Shown in pieces: positions 41,001 to 49,582 of a stretch of DNA of 64,000 nt. Source of the DNA: Trematomus loennbergii (lineage: Eukaryota > Chordata > Actinopteri > Perciformes > Nototheniidae); contig JAAOOA010000460.1 of the NCBI GenBank assembly GCA_012861695.1, positions 1 through 64,000 on the forward strand, in the 5' to 3' direction. Both the position numbers and the translations under genes were made by a program. Position 1 is the stretch's first letter, and each line of letters begins with the position of its first letter. The notes under the pieces are model-generated. The model did no database searches and was not told the origin of the DNA. It saw only the letters and a list, made by a program, of their open reading frames with translations.

Positions 41001-41030
41001 TTCATACCTTAAAGGGTATGAAAGGAGGGA
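41001..41030 (+). promoter_or_regulatory. Hairpin plus purine tract, unit a
   Basis: TTCATACC and GGTATGAA pair around TTAAAG, followed by AAAGGAGGGA and TTGTTAAAAA. Compared with units b and c (TTCACACC/GGTGTGAA) both sides of the stem changed together. Confidence 0.75.
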
Positions 41031-41252
41031 TTGTTAAAAACCAAGCTAATTGCTGCTATTTTGAAAAGTGATATTGAATGTTAAAACTAGAAGTTTAAGC
41101 ACAAAGGAAAACTTATGTTGAAGACCAACCGAAGTATTTTTTGTATTTTTGATGACTGTTATTTGAACCATTCCATTTTGATAGTATGTTTTTTATATGA
41201 GTTATGTACTATGCAAAGTTCAGATGAAGAACTCATTGATTTCAGTATTGTG

Positions 41253-41283
41253 TTCACACCTTAAAAGGTGTGAAAGGAGGGAT
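41253..41283 (+). promoter_or_regulatory. Polypurine tract adjoining the 3' LTR, with hairpin (unit b)
   Basis: TTCACACCTT and AAGGTGTGAA form a perfect 10-bp stem around AA. They are followed by the purine tract AAAGGAGGGA and then the LTR start TGTTAG at 41,284. This position is fixed by the matching start of the 5' LTR at its target duplication. It would prime plus-strand DNA. Confidence 0.85.
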
Positions 41284-42012
41284 TGTTAGAAATTAAAATC
41301 AATGTTTTATGGCATAATTTAGTCTAAAACATACCGTCAGTTTAAAAGCAGTTTTATGAAGAACTCATTGATTCCAGTATTGTGTTCACACCTTAAAAGG
41401 TGTGAAAGGAGGGATTGTTAGATATTAAAATCAATGTTGATGTGGCGTAATTTGAATGAAATACACTATTTCATTTAAATCTGTTTTATTCTGAAAACCG
41501 AAGATTTCACATGTGACTTCCGGTTTTCCGCTGGTGAATTTCGTCATTTCCGGTTAGCATTAGCTTGTGGCGAAATGCTACGTTTTCAAACCGTGAATTG
41601 AAGGTGAAATAACGTGATGTTGTACACTAAACACCCTGAGTTTAACACTCATTTATTGACGCTGGAATGAGGTTTATTAGGGAATGTTTAGATGACCACA
41701 GACATCAGAGTGATGTAATTTAGCAGCAGAAACCGACAGGATTTGCATTGGACACGCCCCCGTCGACGCCGGCCAATAGGAGAAGACTACAGGTCTTACC
41801 CGGGAGACCCAAGAAGGATCTCTCTCTCTCTTTGCCCCCAGCTGACCCAGCGTGGACGCGGGCCAAAACAGCTGGCAGGGAGAAATCACCAACGAGCACA
41901 TTTCTTTTGTAAACCACCGCATCTTTTGTGTAATTAAATGCTGTTAACTTGTGTAAGCTTGCCTTGACTCTTTTCAGTCTCTCCTGCTCTCGGGGTTCAA
42001 GAATAACTAACA
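41284..42012 (+). repeat. 3' LTR of endogenous retrovirus 2
   Basis: It is identical in length to the 5' LTR. Differences seen are CTCGCTC versus CTCTCTC (near 41,826) and TTGTATAAG versus TTGTGTAAG (near 41,952). It contains unit c of the hairpin/purine-tract series at 41,385-41,415. Confidence 0.92.
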
Positions 42013-42680
42013 GTAGTCTTACACCTACTACCACAATACAATGAAGTACTTCTAGTGTGTTGTTTAAAAAATCCTCTGTCAATGTCCCCTCCTGAGAACA
42101 AAATCAAGCCACTTCTGCTAAGTTTGATGAGGGAAAAATAATTGTTTGCCATTAGTTCTTCGTGAGATTGTTGGACTCAGTACTAGTGAAACTACTCCCA
42201 CAAGTACTATGAAGTACTTTTACTGTGTACTTTTTAAGTAATCCTCTGTCAATGTCCCCTCCTGAGAACAATAATGCATGTTTCTTTGCTATTTTGAATA
42301 AGCATTAAAACACCTTTCTTCATGAGACTTATATTATTGGACAGAGTATTTTAAGAGGATATGGTAGACATGATATCAGCAATACTTCCAGTCAGTACTC
42401 CGGCAGCAGCATTTTACACCTTGGAAAGTCTTTAGAGTCTGGCCTGGATAGCTGGTCTATCCTTCAGCAATGTGACAAACCCTTGTCACTCTTGTTGGCC
42501 TCTTATGACAATGCTGTCTTTTAAATATGATTATTTCTCTGCTCCTAGTTCATTCCTCTCTGATTCTTCCATCAGTCACAGTCATTGCATGTCAGTCAAT
42601 AGAGATTCGAAAAATGTCTCCAATTCAACAAAATGTTTTTTTGTGAGTGAAAGCCAGAGCTAAATTATAGTGTTTGATTG
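42013..42680 (+). repeat. Unclassified dispersed repeat, part 2 after the retrovirus
   Basis: It continues the repeat interrupted at 35,543 and matches 12,561-13,080. It also includes a segment (42,456-42,490, CTTCAGCAATGTGACAAACC) that the 12-13 kb copy lacks. Confidence 0.8.
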
Positions 42681-43440
42681 TGTACGGTGAGAGAAAATAA
42701 ATCCACATCCTCCTATGAAACCTATTTTATTTACTTTTCCATGTTATACTTATACTTACTTGCATTAGAATATTTGCATGTTGAACTACATGCTGATATA
42801 TCTTCCCCAGCCTCAAGGAAACACAATAAAATAAATGGATTCATAATTTTAAAAAATTGAATAAAAAAAAAAAATGTATAAATTAATAATGTTGTGCAAA
42901 CATTTCAAATTTAAATATAAAATGAAAAAAAGTTTACTTTTTTAAATGATTTCTCACAAAAACCTTTCTAAATTATAGTACATTATTTAAAAAGGTTTAG
43001 TCAATATAAGTTTTTCTGCCTAAAATAGTTGAAATTGAACGTAAACTATATCAAACACCACACCACATCCATGGCAATTAACCAATTTTTGCCCGCTATT
43101 TAAATTGAGTTTGGTTGAAGTTAATAACAATATTGATATTATATAGATATAGCATATTTGATGCAGTCTTTCTGAACACTTTTAAAATAAAATACTGCAA
43201 ATGAAGAATATTTGTAATGTTCTGCACAGATAGTTCCTTAACTTGAATTTGAAAACACGTGGCAGCTTTATTAATACAGCAGATGGACAGATTTGTGGAA
43301 GGATACATTCTTCATGGGCTTCAATGGCTCTCTAGATAAAGGGCGTTTTATGGTTGCTTGTATTATCCTCAGATAGGGGTTTGTTTAAATAACTAGTGAC
43401 ATTTGAATAAATATTGCAAAAAAGGGCTCAAAAAAAGGCA
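42681..43440. other. No gene recognised
   Basis: AT-rich sequence with no coding, repeat or RNA feature that I can support. Confidence 0.4.
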
Positions 43441-43444
43441 TATA

Positions 43445-43641
43445 CAGGACTGTCTCAGAAAATTAGAATATTGTGATAAAGTTCTTTATTTTCTGTAATG
43501 CAATTAAAAAAACAAAAATGTCATACATTCTGGATTCATTACAAATCAACTGAAATATTGCAAGCCTTTTATTATTTTAATATTGCTGATTATGGCATAC
43601 AGCTTAAGAAAACTCAAAAATCCTATCTCAAAAAATTAGAA
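43445..43641. repeat. Left terminal inverted repeat of the Tc1-like element
   Basis: It begins CAGGACTGTCTCAGAAAATT and ends around CCTATCTCAAAAAATTAGAA. The last 12 bp partly repeat the tip, as in IR/DR-type elements with inner transposase sites. Confidence 0.9.
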
Positions 43642-43721
43642 TAGTTCCTCAGACCAAGTAAAAAAAAAAGATTTATAACAGCAAAACACAATCAAACATT
43701 TGAAAATGTCCATTAATGCAC

Positions 43722-44726
43722 TCAGTACTTGGTTGGGAATCCTTTTGCACGGATTACTGCATCAATGCGGCGTGGCATGGAGGCAATCAGCCTGTGGCAT
43801 TGCTGAGGTGTTATGGATGCCCAGGATGCTTCAATAGCGGCCTTTAGCTCATTAGCATTGTTGGGTCTGGTGTCTTTCAGCTTCTTCTTCACAATACCCC
43901 ACATATTCTCTATGGGGTTCAGGTCAGGGGAATTTGCAGGCCAATCGAGGACAGTAATGCCATGGTCAGTACACCAGTTACTGGTGGTTTTGGCACTGTG
44001 GGCAGGTGCCAGATCATGCTGGAAAATGAATTCCTCATCTCCATAGAGCTTTTCAGCAGACGGAAGCATGTAGTGCTCTAAAATCTCTTGGTACACAGCT
44101 GCATTTACTCTGGGCTTGATGAAACACAGTGGACCAACACCAGCAGCTGACATGGCTCCCCAAACCATCGCTGACTGTGGGAACTTCACACTGGATTTCA
44201 AGCAACTTGGATTTTGCGCCTCTCCAGCCTTTCTCCAGACTCTGGCGCCTTGACTTCCAAATGAAATACAAAACTTGCTTTCGTCTGAAAAGAGGACTTT
44301 GGACCACTGTGCAACTGTCCAGTGCTTCTTTTCCTTAGCCCAAGTCAGACGCCTCTTCCGTTGTCTTGAGTTCAGAAGTGGCTTGACCATGGGAATACGG
44401 CTATTGTAGCCCATTTCCCGGACACGCCTGTGAACAGTGACTTTTGATACCTGGACTCCAGCTTCAGTCCACTGTCTTTGAAGCTCCCCCAAATTCTGGA
44501 AGCGACTCTTCTTCACAATGCTGTTAAGGCTGCGGTCATCTCTCTTGGTTGTGCAGCGTTTCCTGCCACATTTCCCCCTTCCAACAGACTTTTTGTGGAT
44601 GTGCTTTGAAACTGCACTCTGTGAACAGCTTGCTCTTTGAGAAATTTCTTTTTGTGTCTTACCCTCCTGATGGAGGGTGTCAATGACGGTCCTCTGGACA
44701 GCAGTCAGATCAGCAGTCTTCCCCAT
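43722..44726 (-). CDS. Tc1-like transposase, intact, 334 residues
   Basis: This is a cut-and-paste DNA transposase of the IS630/Tc1/mariner superfamily, acting at TA sites. The N-terminal 110 residues form paired-like helix-turn-helix DNA-binding regions, with a basic GRKRCTTKR segment at about residues 54-62 that may be nuclear-targeting. The catalytic triad is visible: D148 in LFSDESKF, D238 in FQHDLAPAH and E273 in SPDLNPIENMW. That is 34 residues between the last two, the DD34E spacing of Tc1. The length (334) is normal for the family (about 340) and there is no frameshift or stop. It starts at an ATG 127 bp inside the right inverted repeat. Activity is possible but not shown by the sequence alone. 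Confidence 0.95.
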   Translation of the reverse strand: MGKTADLTAVQRTVIDTLHQEGKTQKEISQRASCSQSAVSKHIHKKSVGRGKCGRKRCTTKRDDRSLNSIVKKSRFQNLGELQRQWTEAGVQVSKVTVHRRVREMGYNSRIPMVKPLLNSRQRKRRLTWAKEKKHWTVAQWSKVLFSDESKFCISFGSQGARVWRKAGEAQNPSCLKSSVKFPQSAMVWGAMSAAGVGPLCFIKPRVNAAVYQEILEHYMLPSAEKLYGDEEFIFQHDLAPAHSAKTTSNWCTDHGITVLDWPANSPDLNPIENMWGIVKKKLKDTRPNNANELKAAIEASWASITPQQCHRLIASMPRRIDAVIRAKGFPTKY

Positions 44727-44856
44727 ACTTGTGATTTAGTTTACTGAACCAAGCTGAGTGTTTTTCAAGGCTCAGGAAACCCTTGCAGGTGTTTCGAGTT
44801 AATTAGACGATTCAAGTGATTCGTTGAACACCCTACTAGTATACTTTTTCATGATA

Positions 44857-45053
44857 TTCTAATATTTAGAGATAGGATTTTTGAGTTTTCTTAAGCTGTA
44901 TGCCATAATCAGCAATATTAAAATAATAAAAGGCTTGCAATATTTCAGTTGATTTGTAATGAATCCAGAATGTATGACATTTTTGTTTTTTTAATTGCAT
45001 TACAGAAAATAAAGAACTTTATCACAATATTCTAATTTTCTGAGACAGTCCTG
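44857..45053. repeat. Right terminal inverted repeat of the Tc1-like element
   Basis: Reverse complement of the left repeat, with a handful of differences at its inner end (CCTATCTCTAAATATTAG versus CCTATCTCAAAAAATTAG). Confidence 0.9.
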
Positions 45054-45419
45054 TATATATATATATCCTGGCCGGCTTAGCCAGTGTGTATTTCTTCAAG
45101 CACCACAAGATTCAGAGTTTATAAAGTACAATTCTGGGCCATTGATTGTGTCATTTCTCCAAACACATACAGTACAAATGCCTGTTTTGAAGCCTTAAAA
45201 TGGTGCAGGAAAAGGACTTTACATTGGGTTATACTTAAAGACAGGACTATTCAGTTAAGAGAAGAGAAAAAATGAAAGAAAACTGTTATAATGGGTGATG
45301 TAACATCAATGACAGACATAATATGAGGTCCTTGGCACTCAGACTCTAGAAGGGTCATTTTGTGATCATGGGGCATCACCCTTACAGCATAATATCATAT
45401 GGAGTCAGACACTGGAAGT

Positions 45420-45620
45420 GTGCTGGAGGCGTTGACTGGGACTGATGGAAGGATGAGGCTGATGAGACTGAAGAATCTGCGAGGAACGAATTAGCAGCTG
45501 AGAAATAATTATATATTAAAAGACAGCAGCATCATAAGAGGCCAACCAGAGTGACAGAGTGTGTTACTTTGCTGAAGGATATTTGTGACCAGCTATCCAG
45601 ACCAGACTCTAAAGCAGGGG
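45420..45620 (-). repeat. Unclassified dispersed repeat, inverted partial copy
   Basis: Reverse complement of 42,425-42,600 in part: AAAGACAGCAGCATCATAAG, AGGCCAACCAGAGTGAC and GACCAGCTATCCAGACCAG match. Confidence 0.65.
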
Positions 45621-45830
45621 TACTAAAATACAAATCTTAAAGGTCCACAAAGAAAATGTTCAATACGACAAAGGTCCGTTTAATACGGTCAGTCAAACTT
45701 GTAAACAATTGCAACACGATTCTTAACACGAGGTTGCAAAAACAAAAAGTCTCGAAGTGAATCAAACCATCCCAAGAATCAAAGTCGAAATAAGTCCAGA
45801 ACTATTGTACATTGTGTCAAACACTGTTGC

Positions 45831-47798
45831 TTAATGAGAGAAGTGGCACCTTTGTTCTGTTGCCAAGACTTTGAACTTTGGCACAAAGGGCGTGATGGCC
45901 AGGCGGACACACTGATGCAAGTGTTCATTGGTGAGTCGGCTGCGGTACTTGTTCTTCACCATGTTCATTGTTGAGAATGCAGACTCACACCTGTAGGTTG
46001 AGCCAAACATTGTGAGAATGTGAAGTGCCATCTTATGCAGGAGAGGGAAATTAGCTGCAGTGACCATCTTTGTCCAGAAGGTGGGAGTGTCACAGTCAGC
46101 CTCTTTCAGTGCAAGGTTTTCCTGGAGGTCAATCAACTCACTTTGCAGAGAAGCAGCACTGGCCCATGGGAAGATTTGTTGTGCTTCTGCAGAGAACTCT
46201 GACATTTCTGACCAGAAATGGGTTTTCAATGTACAGTAGGACTTGTTTTCCTAATCTGAAGTCATCAAAGCGAGTCTTGAAGTTTTCAATCAGCTTCTCC
46301 AGGAATTCAACATGATTCTGAGGACGATTTTCTCCTTTGGTCTGTTCCAAAAGTTTGGGGGAGTGGAGCAGTCCCTCCTGTAGGAAAAAATAAAATAAAA
46401 AATAAGACAAATATATAAGGCACTGCTTAAAAGGGTATGATAAAGTATGAAAAAGGTGTTCATTGGAATCCAGGAAATGTGTGTGGTAGAAAATATTAAA
46501 AAGGCTTACCTGTAGGTCACTTTTGAAAACCTGCAGTTTCCTCTGGAAAGCACGCACTGCTGACATCAGCTCACACAATGTGTTGTTCTTGCCCTGCAGC
46601 TTGAGCTTTAGGTCATTGAGATGAGATGTTCTTCATTTTGCATGAATTCCATGAACTGTTTTGCTTTTGCACTCTTTTTCTCTGACAGAAACACTTGCAG
46701 CTCTTTCCTAATGGCCCAAAAACGCTCCAGGACCTTGTCTTTGCTCAGCCATCTGATGTTGTGTAGGAGCAAATCATCAAAAGTTGCATTGACCTCTGTC
46801 AGGAATATGCGCAGCAAGCGATGCTGCAGTGAAGATGATGCTCTCAAAAAGTTTATGAGTCTCATCACTGTTGCCATGATTTCAGAGTACACTTCTCCAA
46901 GATGTGCACAAAGGACAGACTGGTGGATTATGCAGTGGTATGAGATCAGGTCAGGGTGGTGATCTTTCAGGCGCTGAACCAGTCCTCTCTCTCTCCCCAT
47001 CATGGCTGGAGCTCCATCAGTAGCAATTGACACCACTTTCTTTAGATCTATCCCTCCTTCATTCACCATTCCCATTATTGCTTTATAAATGTGTTCACCC
47101 CGTGTGTGTCCACTGAGGTCTGTCAGGCCCAACACATCTTCAACAAACTCCCCCTTTGCCTCATCATCAAAACTCACAAACACCAGCAACTGAGCATTGT
47201 CAGTGGTGTCAGTGGACTCATCCACAGCTAAGGAAATGCACTGTGCATTTTGTATTCCATCACAAAGCTGATTCATCAAATCACCAGCCAGTATTTATGT
47301 TCTTCTGGTTGCTGTGGAATCTGAGAGGGGGCTTTGCTTGATTTGACCTGTTATTTCCTCTTTTTGTTTGCCTTCAAACATGGTCTCCATCACTTCAGTC
47401 ATGCATTCTTTAATTATTTCTGCATCAGAGAATGGCTTCTTGTGTTTAGCCAACACCCATGCCACTCTGAGTGAGGACTCAGTTGCCTTTTCTCGTTGTG
47501 ACATAGATGTTACAAGGATCCTGCTTGCAGCTTCATATGAGGATTTCATCCCATTTATTTTTGTGGTTCTTACCGCTGAATTTTGAGGAAAGGTCGCTTC
47601 AAAATAACTGTGTTTCGTGTCATAGTGCCGTTTCAAATTGCCACTCTTCACAAGAGCTACCGTTTCTTGGCATATTAGGCACATTGGTTTGGTGCTCGCT
47701 GGAGGGAGGATGAACGCATATTTTTCAGTCCATTCAGCTTTGAATTGCCGGTTTTCACTGTCGACTTTTCTTTTATTGGTCATCTTCGAACATGCCAT
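45831..47798 (-). pseudogene. hAT transposase of SCAND3/ZBED-like type with three lesions
   Basis: The minus-strand gene begins MACSKMTNKRKVDSENRQF. Near residue 40 it has a BED-type zinc finger (CLICQETVALVKSGNLKRHY followed by DTKH). The middle carries ISLAVDESTDTTDNAQLLVF and ATDGAPAMMGRERGLVQRLK, typical of the hAT catalytic region. The end has STYRCESAFSTMNMVKNKY and RSRLTNEHLHQCVRLAIT, the hAT dimerisation motif, and stops at 45,831. One intron of 132 bp (46,509-46,378) has good GT/AG sites. Three lesions are visible: an in-frame TAA at 47,295-47,297, a 5-bp duplication near 46,615-46,625 and a loss of two bases near 46,197. Otherwise it is complete, so decay is recent. I could not delimit terminal inverted repeats. 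Confidence 0.82.
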
Positions 47799-47965
47799 TT
47801 TTCTTCTACTAGCTACACTAGGCTACAGCTGAAACTACTACATGCAACTAGATGCGCTGTCTCTCGCTCTGACTTTATTTATTTTTTAAACTCCCGCGCT
47901 GACTCAGACAGGTAGAAAGAGACGACACACGCATTTTCATTCCGCGAAGACCCGCCCTCCTGTGC

Positions 47966-48066
47966 GTCTGATGACTCTATAGTGACTCTAAAGTGACTCT
48001 ATAGTGACTCTATAGTGACTCTATAGTGACTCTATAGTGACTCTAAAGTGATTCTTAAGTGACTCT
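47966..48066. repeat. 11-bp tandem repeat GTGACTCTATA
   Basis: About 9 units with A/T variants (GTGACTCTAAA). The array ends GTGACTCTAAAG directly before CAGGGTCGGCAACC, the start of another element. The string GACTCTAAAG also precedes CAGGGGTACTAAAATAC at 45,607-45,616, upstream of the hAT gene. Confidence 0.85.
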
Positions 48067-48580
48067 AAAGCAGGGTCGGCAACCCCTGGCACGCGTGCCA
48101 ATGGTTGCACGCGTAACCGTAACCAGTGGCACACTAGGAATAAGTGTGCAAAAATATTTAAATTGTATTTTTGGATCCTGAACGAGACCACCGGCAGCAG
48201 AGCGCGTCTCCCCCTGCAGAAGGAAGCCATGCACGCAACACAGCGCAGAAGGATAACTTCTATGCCCCGCTCTCTTTAACTCCAGTCGACTTTCTGCTGC
48301 TTTCCTTCATGGTGAAACGATCAGGGGTGTAGCGCACTTCACTCATTGCTGTATGTCACAGTTTTTGCGTGGCTGTGTCTTTAGTTGAAAGCCCAGTGGC
48401 GATCTGCTCATCTGTCATCGAAAATAATATGCTACACAGGGGTGGACTGGCCAACTGTGTGTTCTGGAGAATCACAGTACGTCCGGTCGTCAGCGAACCG
48501 AGCCGGTCGCCAGCGGGCCGTTGACGACCGGGCTCGGTTCGCTGACGGCCGGCACCGCCCTTTATTTATTTAAATGTATT
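48067..48580. mobile_element. hAT-like element end (CAGGGTCGGCAACCCCTGGC) and following repeats
   Basis: The start CAGGGTCGGCAACC is a well-known type of hAT terminus. I cannot find the opposite end. A second terminus-like string, ACAGGGGTGGACTGGCC, is at 48,437-48,453. A GC-rich hairpin lies at 48,488-48,547. Confidence 0.45.
48488..48547. repeat. GC-rich 17-bp inverted repeat
   Basis: CGTCAGCGAACCGAGCC (48,488-48,504) pairs with GGCTCGGTTCGCTGACG (48,531-48,547) around a 26-base loop that is itself GC-rich. Confidence 0.8.
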
Positions 48581-49100
48581 AGAAACACACCTGACACACA
48601 CACTGTGATTAGTTTATATCAGCGACGTGCAGTCAGGGGATGCAGAGCCTCACCTGTGATACTCCAATGTCACGAACAAATTATATAAATAATTAAATAA
48701 TAATAAAATGTCTCCACTGATCTGTGATGTGATTTCTATTTCGATAAATATTCATCTGAAAATCACTTTTCCTGAGAAATTGGCCAAAATCAAATTTAAG
48801 AACCATGCTTTTTGTTAATATTTATATACAAAAAACATTTTTACATGAAAAGTGTATTGTTGTGTTTTGTTTTGGTCAAAGTAATATTGCCATCTAGTGG
48901 CGACCTTGTGTACTGCATGGAAAATAAAAGACTACAATTCCCATGTTGCAGCCCATTCAGAGACAGAGGTGGTCAACCTGTGTGGAAGATGCCGACACAA
49001 TTATTACAATTATTTAACGTTTATCATCCAACAGAATATATAAAGAGAATCTTAGTTTGCTTCAATGCTCTATGTACATTCCCGAAGATATTGAAGTGAC
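48581..49100. other. No gene recognised
   Basis: Contains GCGACGTGCAGTCAGGGGA (48,634-48,652), which resembles a transposon terminus, then AT-rich non-coding sequence. The 95-codon frame at 48,812-49,099 has no recognisable domain. Confidence 0.35.
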
Positions 49101-49300
49101 TTATTTTGTTATTTTATATATATTGATTGTTGTGTAAATGTGTCTGTTGATTGTGTTTATATATAGCATTTACATATTTGTTACATATTTGTATTATTGT
49201 ATTTTGTATTCGGGATTGTTGGAAACGTTATTTCAATCTCTCTGTCTGTACAAACACACAGAGAAATTGACATTAAAGTTGACTTTGACTTTTTTACTTT
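49100..49300 (+). repeat. 3'-terminal repeat, second copy
   Basis: It matches 4,380-4,545 in its TGTCTGTTGATTGTGTTTAT and AAAGTTGACTTTGACTTTTT portions. Confidence 0.55.
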
Positions 49301-49582
49301 GACTGACTTTTGAATAAAAGCTTTTTTGTTGAGTTGTGCCTCTTTGTTGTGTTCACTCTGACTGAAAGAGTATTTTCTGAGTCTAATTTGTGTGGAAACT
49401 ATTTTATTTTTTATTAATCGCACAAGCCGAGTAGCCAAGAGTAAAACTGATAACCTGAAGGATTAGTAGATGTGTTTCAAAAGGTGTTCAGAGTGGTTGA
49501 AGGAAGCGGTGACAGGAAGGAAACGCTGGTGTGGGCTATACTTTCAGAGAAACAGTTTGATGCCACATCACAAAGAGGTACA

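Larger units (their letters stand above)
35544..42012 (+). mobile_element. Young gag-only endogenous retrovirus 2 (6,469 bp)
   Basis: The two LTRs are 729 bp each and differ at about two positions. The element runs from TGTTAG to CTAACA, with GTAG duplicated at 35,540-35,543 and 42,013-42,016. The uninterrupted target is at 12,561-12,564. A tRNA-Asn-type primer binding site follows the 5' LTR by two bases, and purine tracts precede the 3' LTR. The interior carries gag-like frames ending in a CCHC knuckle, but I see no protease, reverse transcriptase, integrase or envelope. It looks like a non-autonomous copy mobilised by another retrovirus. Gag itself is in several frames. Confidence 0.9.
43445..45053 (-). 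mobile_element. Complete Tc1-like transposon (1,609 bp)
   Basis: TA flanks both ends (43,443-43,444 and 45,054-45,055). The terminal inverted repeats are about 199 bp, start CAGGACTGTCTCAGAAAATT, and are almost identical until about 43,641 and 44,857. The transposase is on the minus strand. Everything expected of an autonomous element is present. Confidence 0.95.
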
